A stretch of 64,000 nt of DNA from positions 264,287,600-264,351,599 of the forward strand of contig NC_134569.1 in assembly GCF_050947875.1 (NCBI RefSeq), read 5' to 3'. Position numbers and translations under genes: made by a program. This DNA comes from Dermacentor variabilis (taxonomy: Eukaryota; Arthropoda; Arachnida; Ixodida; Ixodidae). Shown piece after piece: positions 30,181-40,323 of this stretch (positions within the stretch are counted from its first letter, which is position 1; each line of letters begins with the position of its first letter). The notes beneath the pieces are model-generated. The model saw only the letters and a program-made list of their open reading frames with translations, did no database searches and was not told the origin of the DNA.

Positions 30181-31790
30181 CTAATGGTCTGCATCGCGAG
30201 TACTTTCGGTTGGCGGACCAGACAACTGAATTCCTATGGCAGCAAAAACAACGTAGACTCCTAGAACAGCAGCCACAAAGGAAGCGGTCGGCCCCGCAGA
30301 ACCTCGTCCATATTCCAGAGTCTGTTGCTTTGCCTGAAAAGATTCGAGAGGTCCTATCTCTCGGGCCGAAGTATGCCGTCCAAACCAAAAGGTTCCCAGA
30401 GAACTTCTGTACTACGTTCGGGATGTCTCAAGGCTTGTCCCAGACCACGAGGTAGGCCGTATCGTGTCGGAAGGTGTCGATATACTACAAAGGTGCAAGC
30501 AACCGAAGGCGAGGATTTCGGTGAATCGGGTGGCCTCTTCACTCGTTGACAATTCGCTGTTTGAAATTCCTGCTGATAAAGAAGGCGGGTTTTCTGTGTG
30601 ACCTGCTGAAGACTTTAACGCCAAGGCTCTAGATGCCATCAATGCCACGTTTAAATGTCATAGGGAGGTGTCGCAGGCCAAGGTAAAGGCTGTGGCAAAA
30701 CCCATGTGCAACAGACTTAAAATGTCAAAATTAACCAACGCCTTTGAAAACAGCAAGGGAAACCATCTACAAGTTTTCTTCAGTGCCAAAACGCATAAAC
30801 CCGGCGTTCCATTACGGGTTATTGTGTCAGAAATTGATACTTGGCAAAAGCCGTTGGGGGTGTTTTTATAACAAAAGTTGGGCCTTCTGCCTGTCAGCGA
30901 CGCTTTCCTCATTAAGAGCTCAGATACTGTGATTGATTTTTTGAAATCACATTCTGACCGTGGTCTTCAGGCGTTTTCTATTGATGTAAATGATCTTTAT
31001 TATTCCTAGCCGCATAGAAGCGTACTGTCCTGTTTTGAGCAATGTATAGATAAGTATGGTGTTGTTTCCTTCCAGAATGAGGCCGGCATGTCTTGCAGTC
31101 AATATTTAGGACATTTACAGATTTGTCTTAATTCCACTTTTATCACTTGGCATAAACATTTGCTGAAGAGCGGAGTTTGTATTGGCTCTTGCATTGCTCC
31201 CATTCTTAGTGACTTCTTTTAATCCTGTTTAGACCGTGACATTTTATCACAAGTGCAAGGCGCTGCAGTTTTTAAAATATTTGGATACATTGATGACTTT
31301 CTATTTTTCATTGACTGCTCTTCCAATGCCTTCATTCTGGACGCTAACAAAGCGTTAGAAACGTTTCAGAAGTGCTTTGTCCCCCTTCAAACTACTCATG
31401 AGATGTCGGTAGATAGGTCTCTTCGATTCCTTGATCTTCGCCTGAGCTTTCAAGAAACCCACACGTGTTGGTCGCATGAGCCGCGAACCAACAAGCCACT
31501 TCTGCCGTATACGTCCGCGCATTCTAGGCTTGTTAAGCGCGCCATTATCAGTTTATGCTTCAAGAATGCCCTTAGCAAGTCTTGCTGTCATTTAGTAGAC
31601 GTAAGCTTTGAAAACCAAACTTTATGTTTGTCCTTGGCTAGGTATCCTAGGGTGGTGCTAGTGTCTGTCGCGGAACGCATTTTAAGAGAAGCGCGATCCA
31701 GCACGCAGAAGTCAGTTGCCGATGCCCCTCCCAGCATACGCCCTAAAGTCAGTGTTGCACCTTACATGCACGGGATATCCTATAACTTGT
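30170..31790 (+). pseudogene. Penelope RT, plus-strand copy of PLE2
   Basis: Starts with RTSETANGLHREYFRLADQTTEF and the SLGPKYAVQTKRFPENF block, a PLE N-terminal signature (30340-30410). RT fingers follow in broken frames (30660-30990), including FSIDVNDLYYS near 30976 and GVCIGSCIAPILSDFF near 31167. The frame 31253-31792 has KIFGYIDDFLFFID (YIDD palm), LRFLDLRLSFQETH and the RT C-terminus. Several stops (TAG near 31007, TAA near 31220) and frameshifts make it inactive. Confidence 0.83.
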
Positions 31791-31795
31791 AAAAT

Positions 31796-32237
31796 ATGGC
31801 TGAAAGGGCGAATGTAAGAGTCGTTCTTTCTGCTCCCAACAAGCTCGGCAGGCTTTGCAGGCTGACGGATCCAAATGCCGTCCCTTCCGATAAGTGCAGA
31901 AAGCATCACCGGAAAAAGTTTGTCGAGCGTTTCCACCGGGACACACTCGACATGTGGGAAGAAATATATCGGACAAACTGCGCGTTGCCTCAAACATCGG
32001 CTCCGCGAACACAGCAACAATGTAAAAAACGGCTCTGGTGGTTTCTTGGCGATCCACTGTCGCGATCATGGATGCAAACTTCTTGAGGATCAATGCACGA
32101 TTGTTTCCCGTGGCAGCACGCAGCTCTTCCGTGAAATATCTGAAGCGCAGATGATCGCGAAATTGGGTGATAAGTGTGTTAGCTTCCCGTCTCTGGCTCT
32201 CACAGAAAAAGAATTAAGTTTCTTGGACGCGGGATGA
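31796..32237 (+). pseudogene. Penelope linker and GIY-YIG endonuclease, plus-strand copy of PLE2
   Basis: The frame 31796-32086 carries ANVRVVLSAPNKLGRLC. The shifted frame 31875-32237 carries TCGKKYIGQTARCLKHRLREHSNN and ALTEKELSFLD near the end. The switch of frame near 31920-31945 and the missing first GIY strand are the same as in the minus arm, so the change predates or arose with this double insertion. Confidence 0.8.
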
Positions 32238-32420
32238 CATGACTCGTAACTATGTTACATGAATTCGCACTTCATTTTCTTGTAAGCGCATGCGCGGTAT
32301 AAACTGCCTCCCATGTACAAAATCGACGCAGTGGCACAATAGACTTAGTTGAAAGTTTGCGCTTGGTGTGTCGTCGTGTCTCACGTCGGTGTCTTTTTTT
32401 TGTCGCGCAATATCATTTAG

Positions 32421-32790
32421 GTAACAAAGCTGAGTTTGAGCTTGAGCAGGAATGTTAACGGGCACAGCTAGGGGTAGGTCAAGTTGTACAACACCGAGGA
32501 ACAGTCAATCAGAGCAGAATGGGCGGCCAGAAAGTCGACTCCTAGGATCCCATTGTGACGGAAACGTTTGAGCACACTAAAAACAACGGACATGTGGCGA
32601 CCGGCGACACTGACACCAGCAGTACACATTCCAAGCACAGCCGGAGGTCCACAGTCGGCGACCTGGAGCAGTCTCGCCGAAGCAATAGTAAGTACTTTCT
32701 TCAAGGGCGTTCGAGGCTCAGCACTCATGACGAAAATTTGGGCTTCAGTGTCGATGAGTGCTGTAACGGGCAAACCATCCACATCCACGT
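32421..32790 (-). pseudogene. Gypsy B protease
   Basis: The frame 32788-32468 holds VTALIDTEAQIFVMSAEPRTPL, a retropepsin active-site segment in which DTG reads DTE. VFSVLKRFRHNGILGVDFLAAHSALIDC follows, with the ILGVDFL block that closes the fold. Coding continues to 29120 across PLE2. Confidence 0.8.
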
Positions 32791-32879
32791 CCAGAAGGTT
32801 CCGATTAGTAGGCAGGGTCAGCAGAGGAATTTCAGGCCGGTGTTCTAGAGCAGCGTCACCTCCAGGAGCAGCCCCAGTT

Positions 32880-34126
32880 AGTTTCCCGTCGGAGAGCGGC
32901 GACGGTAAGCTGGGGATGGAGAGCGACCCAGCTGAGGCGAACGGGAGTGGCGACTATGGGGTGATCGTGATCGGCTGGCCGCGGTGGCTAGAGCGTTGTC
33001 AGGTGCGTCTTCAACCTCGGTGGAGAGTGATGGCGGGCGAGGATTCAGTGGGGAGCGGTGGTAGGCTGGAACGCTTGGTCGAGAGTGGGCTGGCCAGGAA
33101 CTTTGACAGCGGCGAGAGATGTGGCCCACACCTCCACAGTAAAAGCAGATGAGTCTATCGTCATGTGTGCGAAATTCGGCCGGGATGCGATAGCTCTGAT
33201 ATGGACGTATTGACTACGGTGAACACGGTCAGAGGCAGCAGACGAAGCAAATTCAGGACGGCTGGCGGAGCAGATGGATGGAAGACCCACATTGGCAAGT
33301 TCTTGGCGAATGACCGACTGAATGAGAGATACAAGCGGCCGGGAATCGTTAAAGCACTGCGTCACTGGCATGGCAAGTGCCGCTGCTTCGATTTGTCGCC
33401 GAACGATAGTACGACGTTCTGGCAGGAGGTGGGCTCACGCGGCGAACAAACGCCTTCGCACGTCGATGAAGCTGTATTATTAGGTAGACGCGTAAACTGT
33501 TGAACTATGCGACGACTTTTCGCGTCTACAAAGCGGCGACATTCGTTAATGATCTCATTTACCCTTGTTATGTTCTTGTAAACAAGCAGGTTAAACGCGT
33601 CGTCCGCGATGCCTTTTAAAACGCGGGTGACCTTGTCTGCCTCTGCCATATTGTTATCCACTTTGCGGCAAAAAGCGAGGACGTCCTGGATACACGCCAC
33701 GTTAGATTCAGTGTACGTCTTTACATGGGTCCCAAAGTCCTTCTTCGCAGCACGTTGGCGGCCGACGGGCTTGCCCAACAAATCTGTAAGCTTCTCTTTG
33801 CACTGGTCCCAACTCGTAACCTCTTCTTCGTGTGTTTAGAACCAGACCCGTGCTGTTTTCTTGAGGTAGAATATCATATTGGCCAGAATAAGCGTGTTAT
33901 TCCACCTGTTGTGCGCGCTGAACCGTTCGTAATTCTGCAACCAGTCATTGACGTCAACGTTGTCGATCCAGGAAAACATGCCAGGGTCGCGATGCTGGGC
34001 CAGGATGACCGTCGGTGGCGACGACGGGGCTGTGGTTGGACTCTCCCCTTCGGATGACATGGCGGCCAGGTTACGTCCGCTGCGGAGCTCCGTCTTGCGC
34101 AAGTGATTATCTCGTACCTCCACCAA
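32880..34126 (-). pseudogene. Gypsy B gag
   Basis: The likely start is ATG at 34126. The first frame (34126-33836) gives SWIDNVDVNDWLQNYERFSAHNRW, then a frame shift leads to 33781-33362 (CRKVDNNMAEADKVTRVLKGIADDAFNLL, INECRRFVDAKSRRI). A third frame ends with CFYCGGVGHISRRC (near 33135-33095), a single zinc knuckle, and an Arg/Ser/Pro-rich tail to 32878. The plan resembles Gypsy D gag. Two or more frameshifts. Confidence 0.82.
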
Positions 34127-34129
34127 TGA

Positions 34130-34280
34130 TGTTACGGGAAGGAAGAAGCGTGCGTCTATTTACAGATGGTTTTTAATGGCTGAGCCAAGAAGCGTAGAGC
34201 AGCGATAATGCTAAACGCTTCTTCTTCGTATCCAAGGTCACCATAATCGTCCTCTTCTTCCCACATTACCCACTGTGACA
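34130..34280 (-). repeat. 5' LTR of Gypsy B
   Basis: 151 bp, TGTTACGGGAAGG to ACTGTGACA on the plus strand. It is followed on the minus strand by TCATTGGTGGAGGTACGAG, which contains the same TGGTGGAGGT core as the likely primer-binding site of Gypsy A. Confidence 0.85.
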
Positions 34281-34284
34281 ATAT

Positions 34285-34640
34285 TAACCTTATATATAAC
34301 CTTATATATATAGTCACTTAGTTTGGGGTACAGGTTCGCACGCAAATATTTCATCCCTGTACTAATTACAGAAAAAAGCAGTAAGAATTATTGCTGGTGT
34401 TTCCTTTTACGCTCACGCAGCCCCTTTATTTAGCACATTGCACATCAGAATTTGCGAGTGTATTGTCGCGAGCGGAAAAGGCAGTCAGTTCCAAGCGGAC
34501 AGTCATTACTGTTTGTTTCTGAAGGAGCTACCACACTTACTTCGTCCTCGGCTTAGAGCGTTACCAGCGCATGGCATTACACCTCCCTCGCCCAAAAAAA
34601 GAAGAGAGGCTTCGTCTCGATGCGACTACACGAAAGTTAA
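34285..34640 (+). pseudogene. LINE RT thumb and C-terminus (part 2 of split LINE)
   Basis: After a repeated ACCTTATATATA stretch the frame gives SLVWGTGSHANISSLY, KKAVRIIAGVSFYAHAAPLF and LHIRICECIV, the thumb and C-terminal domain of the LINE at 15600-16087. Similarity is lost after about 34540. No A-rich tail or terminal tandem repeat is clear before 34640, so the 3' border is uncertain. Confidence 0.68.
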
Positions 34641-34739
34641 GTAAAAAAAATTGGGAATGAGCTACATATCACAAGGAGAAGATAAAATAAATGAGAAAGA
34701 CAACGCACGTGAGGACAGGTACCGCGCCACAAATTTTGT

Positions 34740-35715
34740 GAATGGGAGTCGGCGTGAGTGGTAGGACTTCATCCTGGTAATGTAAGCAACGTCAGAGGAA
34801 CGGGGTCTACTAGACTGTTGCGATGTTTCGGCTGGGACAACTTGTTAGCTGACAGGACTTAGGCGATTCAAAACTATGTAGCGCCTAAAGTATCGGCGCA
34901 ATAATATTTCTGAGCAGCCTGTTGACGTATAGGGGTCCCAACCCATACGAGATCTTCCGGGTTGTATGTTACATCTTGGTGGCACATGTTCTATCGACGG
35001 GCATCTTGAGTTTGTCGAGATAGAATTCGTTGCCATGCAAGGTGCCGTGATTCTTCGGCACGCTCAGCAAAAACGTCCCTATCTGGTGTGGTAGGTTGAG
35101 ACGAAGTTGTTAGGGGCATCACGTCGAGAATAGTGGTGACGTCGTGTCCGCAGACCAGACGAAAAAGAGAGAACGCGGTGGTTTCTTGTAGCGAAGTATG
35201 ATGCGCTACTGTGACATACGGAAGCAGTTCGTCCCAATTTTTATTATACGTGGTGATATACATGAAAAGCATATCTGCAATCGTTTTGTTCAGACGCTCA
35301 GTTAACCCGTTGGTCTGCGGGTGATACGCAGTTGCTGTGAAGTGCGTTATTCCACTCAGCTGTAGAATATCTCGAAAAAACTGCGCCGTGAAGGCCGCAC
35401 CACGGTCTGTGATGATGACAGCGGGAGCCCCACGTAGAAGCCACAAAGACGTTGGCTACATCTGAAGCAGTACCTCGCTGAACGCCTTGGGTTTCGCAGC
35501 ATCGAGTGAGGTAATTGGTGGCGATAACAATCTAGCGGTTATCGGCCGAAGACTTGGGAAACGGGCCAAGTAAAGTCATCCCAAATTGTTCAAAAGGTGA
35601 GCAAGGAGGTCGTACAGGCTGAAGCAACTTCTGATGTACTGCTTCCCTGTTTTTGTGAGTTTTTGCCTGTAGCAATTCTGCTTGATCCTTGCCAAAGTAC
35701 GCACGTACGCAATAC
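34740..35715 (-). pseudogene. Gypsy E integrase core and C-terminus
   Basis: 35723-35532 gives NREAVHQKLLQPVRPPCSPFEQFGMTLLGPFPKS. Then 35446-34991 gives APAVIITDRGAAFTAQFFRDIL, FTATAYHPQTNGLTERLNKTIADML and VAHHTSLQETTAFSLFRLVCG. A C-terminal piece (ILLRRYFRRYIVLNRLSPVS) with a final SRMKSYHSRRL-like block ends near 34740. Two frameshifts separate these pieces. The DD.E residues in the visible core are present. Confidence 0.8.
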
Positions 35716-36605
35716 GCAATCAATACAGATTACCTTGTCATTGGCGGGGACTTTAACATCCCAGAGCTCTCTTGGAATAAGTAGCCTTCTAATACTAGGG
35801 CTACATCTGCAGTGACAAAGGAATTCTTGATGATACTAAGCAGTTTTTCCTTAACCGAGGTGGTAACAGAAGGTAGGAGACGAAATAACTTCTTAGACTT
35901 AGTTTTAACTTATCAGCCGAAATGGGTTAGGAAAGTTTTGGTGGTGCCAGGTATTAGCGACCATAAAGCTGTGGTTTGTGATATGAAGTCGACGTACCAA
36001 AAGACGCAAAGCTCGGGAGCCAGAAGGATGTATAATTACAGCGAAGCCAAGATAAATGAAATAGGACTTGCATTACAGGAATTCCTTCCGGAATTAGAAA
36101 TACTTTCTGAAACAATCGGCGTTGATGAGTGATGGGTCCTTTTTAAAGCAAAAATGCTTGAGATGCAAGAAAAGTATGTGCCGTCGTGGGTGCAGACCAA
36201 AGGGCGTGCCAAATCTAAGCCATGGTTTAATGGCGAACTGCGACACCTTACTAGAAATAGAAATCGGATATACAGGAAATATAAAAAAACTCCTTCTCGG
36301 AAACTTGCGATGAATTTGCGACCATAACCAAAATGCTGCAAACAAAAATTCGCCAGGCAAAAGAAGAATTCTTTGACGCTTTGCCTTCTAGATTTTAAAC
36401 AACAATAAAGCTATTCTGGAATCTTGTCAAATGTAATAGAAAAGACAAAGTATGTATTCCATCACTTCAGCATGACGGAGTGGAAATTGAAAATACCTTA
36501 GAAAAAGCAACTGCTTCAACAAGTTTTTTGCTTCCATTTTCTCACCCAGTGCCTCGAGCGCAATTCCGCATCCGTCTGCTAATTAGGTCATTGAAAAAAT
36601 GGATG
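35716..36605 (+). pseudogene. LINE endonuclease C-terminus and RT N-terminal linker
   Basis: DYLVIGGDFNIPELSW (about 35730-35778) is the GDFN block of the endonuclease, followed by TAG. The frame 35812-36132 gives LTEVVTEGRRRNNFLDLVLTY and VPGISDHKAVVCDM, with the SDH catalytic motif. A shift leads into KPWFNGELRHLTRNRNRIYRKYKKT, the usual linker to RT. Decayed frames continue to MDDI at the Gypsy D insertion (ATAT at 36606-36609). Multiple frameshifts. Confidence 0.8.
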
Positions 36606-36609
36606 ATAT

Positions 36610-36761
36610 TGTTACGAGGAGTTGCGGAGGAATGGTTTTATTTACAGGAAAATTGGACGATGATGGTAGCGTGATCGTAGCGCAGCCCGGCCTCTCAAAC
36701 TCCACGTTCTCTTCGTATTCTCTTCCTTCTCTTCTTGTCCGTGCCTTTCGTATCTGTTACA
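36610..36761 (-). repeat. 3' LTR of Gypsy D
   Basis: 152 bp, TGTTACGAGGAGTTGCGG to CGTATCTGTTACA on the plus strand, short for a Gypsy LTR. No TATA box is obvious. Differences from the 5' LTR are seen at four positions. The CCCCGC-rich stretch at 36764-36770 reads as a purine run on the minus strand and may be the polypurine tract. Confidence 0.87.
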
Positions 36762-36769
36762 TTTCCCCG

Positions 36770-37740
36770 CAAGCAGACGAAGCCCGTGGGGCGAGTCAGG
36801 ATGGACAAGGAGGGTAGAAAGGCTTCAGGCGAGCAATATGAGTCAGCTGAGTTCTGCTTGATCGCCGACCATTGCACAGTAGGCGAGCTATGACGTAAGT
36901 GAGTTCGCTCAGGCGGTCCACAACTACATATGGGCCTGAATATTGTGACAGGAACCTTTGGCACAATCCACGCTTGCGTTGCGGTGTCCAAAGAAGGACT
37001 AAGTCACCTTTTTGCAGCGATACTTGTACGTGACGGTCGTCGTATCGCTCTTTCGAACGACTTTGCGAGGCCAGAGTACGAATACGAGCTATTCGACGCG
37101 CTTCTTAGGCGAGACACAAAGTCTCCGATACAGAATCATCACTGTGCTGAACGAAGGGTAAGAAAGTGTCCAGAGGGCTTCGCGGTAACCTTACATACAG
37201 GAGTTAAAATGGGCTATAGTTCGTGGTTTCGTGCTTCGCCGTGTTGTACGCATAGGTGATGAAAGGCAGCACGTCGTCCCAGTTCTTATGATTGGAGGAG
37301 ACGTACATGGCAAGCATGTTAGTCAGCGTTCTGTTTGTCCTTTCAACGAGGCCATTGGTCTGTGGATGATACGGCGTGGAATGACGAAACTGTGAAGTGC
37401 ACAAACGAAGCAACTCTTCAATGGCATCAGCCGTGAACTGGCGACCACGGTCGCTGATGATGACACGTGGTGGGCCACGACGAAGGACCACGGAACGGAG
37501 CAGGAACACCGCCACGCAAGCAGCAGTGGAAGACGGTATGGCTGCAGTTTCTGCATACCGTGTAAGATGGTCTACGCAGACAATTATCCAGCGGTTCTTG
37601 TTGTTGGAAAACGGGAATGGACCCAAAAGGTCAATGCCTACTTGCTCGAACGGCGTACTGGGCGGTGTCAATGGCCGAAGGGGACCCGGGGCTGCGGTGG
37701 TCGGTCGCTTGTGACGTTGGGGTTTTACAACTAGCGACAT
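36770..37740 (-). pseudogene. Gypsy D integrase core and C-terminus
   Basis: 37740-37204 is open for 178 codons: PSTPFEQVGIDLLGPFPFSNNKNRWIIVCVDHLTRYAE (first Asp in GIDLLGP/CVDHL), RVIISDRGRQF (second Asp) and STPYHPQTNGLVERTNRTLTNML (Glu). A frameshift at about 37205 follows the TTNYSPF block. C-terminal residues (SRSKERYDDRHVQVSLQKGDLVLLW, RFLSQYSGPYVV) continue in other frames to about 36830. The zinc-binding residues lie in 37631-38167. Confidence 0.83.
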
Positions 37741-38797
37741 AGCGCTTGGTTGTTTCGTACATCTTGGGCCAGTGAAAGCGCTCCTGCGTGCTGTGCAGCG
37801 TTCGTACGAAGCCGAAATGGCCGGATGTCACATCGTCATGCATGGCGCGTAGAACGTCGGAACGGAGACTCTCGGGGACAACCAGCAGAAAACGCGCTCC
37901 ATGCCCGGAGTAATTAGTTTTGTACAGCAATTTATCACGGACAGTAAAGCGACCGCTGCCTTTAGAAGTACGAGCGGCGACAAAAAGCGGATCAAGGGTA
38001 ACATCATCCCGTTGTTCTCGCTCAAAGTCTGCCGCGTCAGGGAACGTTGGAGTAACGGCAGCGAGACAGTCGTCAAAATTCTCAGCATCGCAGTCGGTAG
38101 TCGCAAGAGGAATCCGTGAGAGGCAGTCTGCGTCAGCGGGACGACGGCCACTCTTGTACGATACCACAAAGTCGTATTCCTGGAGGCGCAGTGCTCAACG
38201 TGCGAGGCGACCAGAGGGATCACGCAAACCGACCAGCCAGCATAAAGAAAGATGGTCGGTGATAATCTTGAATGGTCTACCGTAGAGATAACATCGAAAC
38301 TTTTGTACGGCGAAAACGGCTGCCAGGCATTCCTGTTCCGTGACCGTATAATTGCGTTCAGATTTGCTCAGACAACGGCTGGCATATGCGACAACATGTT
38401 CGGCGCCACTGTGACGTTGTACAAGCACCGCTCCTATCCCGATTCCACTAGCATCAGTGTGAACTTCAGTCGGGCAAGATGGATCGAAGTGACGCAAGAG
38501 GGGTGCTGACGTTAGTATAAACTTCAGTGGAGAGAATGATGCGTCACAGTCTGGTGTCCAATTGAAGGATGCATTTTGTCGCAAAATACTTGTCAACGGA
38601 TAAACGATGTCGGCAAACCGGGGAACAAAACGACGAAAATACGAACATAGGCCAATGAATGAGCGGAGTTCTCGTGCTGACTGCGGTGGCTTGAAGGAGC
38701 TCACTGCTTCAATCTTACGAGGATCGGGTCTGACGCCATCCTTGTCGACTAAGTGTCCCAGGACCAGTGTTTGACGTTCGCCGAACCGACACTTTTT
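37631..38797 (-). pseudogene. Gypsy D RT thumb, RNase H and integrase zinc domain
   Basis: 38797-38195 carries the [20 protein letters not shown] block, [23 protein letters not shown] and RNase H with [37 protein letters not shown] and [17 protein letters not shown] lies near 38194. 38167-37631 continues with VVSYKSGRRPADADCLSRIP and the zinc domain MHDDVTSGHFGFVRTLHS. After VASC a frameshift (about 37725) loses the second cysteine pair. Confidence 0.83.
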
Positions 38798-40303
38798 TTA
38801 GTTTAGGACCAGTCCAGCTTTCTCAATACAGTCGAGAACGACGCTGAGGCGTTCGTTATGTTCTTCAAACGTGCGGCCACAGATGACAACATCATCTGGG
38901 TAACACATGCATATCTTCCACTTTAGGCCACGTAGTACTGTGTCCATGAATCTTTCAAAGGTGGCAGCAGCATTGCAAAGGCCAAAAGGCATAACATTAA
39001 ATTCGAATAGGCCATCTGGAGTCACGAAAGCGGTCTTTTCCTTGTCGGCAGGGTCCATAGGTATTTGCCAATACCCCGATCGCAAATCAAGTGTTGAGAA
39101 ATAAGAAGCAGCGTGTAAGCAATCAATGACGTCATCTATTCGCGGTAGTGGATAGACATCCTTCTTCGTCACTGCGTTTAGATGTCTGTAATCCACGCAG
39201 AATCTCCAGGAGCCATCTTTTTTTCGGACCAGGAATACTGGGGCTGCCCATGGACTAGATGATTCTTGAATGACACCTTTGTTCATCATCTCCTTGACTT
39301 GCTCGGCAATAACTTTGCGTTCGGACGATGACACTCCGTAGGGCTTCTGGCGGATGGGGTGTGCTGAGCCGGTATCTATTCTGTGACGAGCGCGGGACGA
39401 CGGTAAATGAAGGGGTGCATCTCCATGCGTGAAGTCAAATGCAGCCATATGCCTGGCAAGGACTTGTACCAGTGCTTGCCGTTCCGATGTACCGAGACCC
39501 TTGCTGATCATGTCAAGCATTAGCTCTTCAGAATGGCGATTATCGCAAGGAGAGCAAGCTGTAGAGACGTCCGTAGTTAGTGCCGCTATTGAGCTACATG
39601 CGGCTTCATCGAAAAGAGCGATTTTCATACCGCGAGAAAGGACAACCGGCGTGGCGGAACAGTTCAGCGCCCACAATGTGGCGACTCCTTTCGTCATGCA
39701 CACGACAGAGCAGGGCACAAGTATAACTTTTTTAGCACAGTTTATGCGGAGAGGTCTAACTACAAGGTCAACACAATCAGCATCAACAGTAGTTGCCGAA
39801 ACACGAACGGGCGTCAGGCACCACGATGGTGCAATCACTTCATCAAGAACACTGAGTGTGTCTGCGTCCCTGTCTTCACCACCCGAGCTCTGTTCAGAAT
39901 GTGCTGATATTAATAACTTGTTCAATGATATTTCGCCACAACCACAGTCCACGGAAGCGCCGCACTGTTCTAGAAAATCGATACCAAGAATAACATCGTG
40001 CGAACAACGAGAAAGAAATAGGAATTCCGACACAAACACTTTCCCAGCCAACGAAACACTCACAGCACAAACACCAAGGGGATGAAGCCACTCACTGCCT
40101 ACTTCACGAAAGGTAGTACCGTCGTTCCAAGAAAACATAACTTTGTGGCCTAGACGGTTTTTGAAAGCGAGGCTCATCACAGACACAGTCGCCGCAGTAT
40201 CCACTAACGCCATGGTCGGTATTCCGTCAATCGAGACAATCACTTTCTTTTTGAGCATCACAGCAGGCAGAGGTATTTCTTGCAAAGACCGTCCGGCGAC
40301 CAC
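38798..40303 (-). CDS. Gypsy D protease and reverse transcriptase
   Basis: 501 codons. Retropepsin: MALVDTAATVSVMS at about residues 31-44 (usual DTG is DTA), then HDVILGIDFLEQCG near 103-116. A long linker follows. RT: HPIRQKPYGVSSSERKVIAEQV, SSPWAAPVFLVRKKDGSWRFCVDYRHLN, FSTLDLRSGYWQIPM, TPDGLFEFNVMPFGLCNAAATFERFMD and MCYPDDVVICGRTF, where YLDD reads YPDD with both aspartates kept. It ends at TAA after GLVLN, inside RT. The downstream thumb follows at once in the same frame, so a single stop splits pol. Confidence 0.9.
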   Translation of the reverse strand: MVAGRSLQEIPLPAVMLKKKVIVSIDGIPTMALVDTAATVSVMSLAFKNRLGHKVMFSWNDGTTFREVGSEWLHPLGVCAVSVSLAGKVFVSEFLFLSRCSHDVILGIDFLEQCGASVDCGCGEISLNKLLISAHSEQSSGGEDRDADTLSVLDEVIAPSWCLTPVRVSATTVDADCVDLVVRPLRINCAKKVILVPCSVVCMTKGVATLWALNCSATPVVLSRGMKIALFDEAACSSIAALTTDVSTACSPCDNRHSEELMLDMISKGLGTSERQALVQVLARHMAAFDFTHGDAPLHLPSSRARHRIDTGSAHPIRQKPYGVSSSERKVIAEQVKEMMNKGVIQESSSPWAAPVFLVRKKDGSWRFCVDYRHLNAVTKKDVYPLPRIDDVIDCLHAASYFSTLDLRSGYWQIPMDPADKEKTAFVTPDGLFEFNVMPFGLCNAAATFERFMDTVLRGLKWKICMCYPDDVVICGRTFEEHNERLSVVLDCIEKAGLVLN

Positions 40304-40323
40304 ATCTCCATTGGCCGCGGATG

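Larger units (their letters stand above)
29121..32420. mobile_element. Inverted double Penelope element PLE2
   Basis: A partial minus-strand PLE (29121-30180) is joined back-to-back to a longer plus-strand PLE (about 30170-32420). The outer ends match: CGATATTGCGCGACAAAA at the left and its inverse TTTTGTCGCGCAATATCA at the right. The arms 29121-30180 and about 31360-32420 are nearly identical inverted copies, with only 2 residue differences over a 96-residue frame. Short GGTAA direct copies (29108-29112 and 32420-32424) are the likely target duplication in Gypsy B. Confidence 0.84.
16092..34280 (-). mobile_element. Ty3/Gypsy element B, host to four nested insertions
   Basis: Two 151-bp LTRs (16092-16242 and 34130-34280) flank this region, with perfect ATAT duplications at 16088-16091 and 34281-34284. 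On the minus strand the order is gag (34126-32880), protease, RT (28850-28007), RNase H (split) and integrase (17393-16266). Without the insertions (A2, PLE1 with Gypsy C, and PLE2) the element is about 5.2 kb. RNase H and RT frames resume across each insertion, which confirms the nesting. Confidence 0.87.

Noticed and set aside
32970..33000. GCCGCGGTGGCTAGAGCG as the A box of a tRNA-derived SINE
   Set aside because: It lies in Gypsy B gag coding sequence, with no B box or tail downstream.
32568..33152. 194-codon plus-strand frame over the Gypsy B protease and gag
   Set aside because: The minus strand carries the retropepsin and zinc-knuckle motifs, so this frame is a shadow.
39429..40085. 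218-codon plus-strand frame
   Set aside because: It lies antisense to the Gypsy D protease-RT frame and has no motifs of its own.
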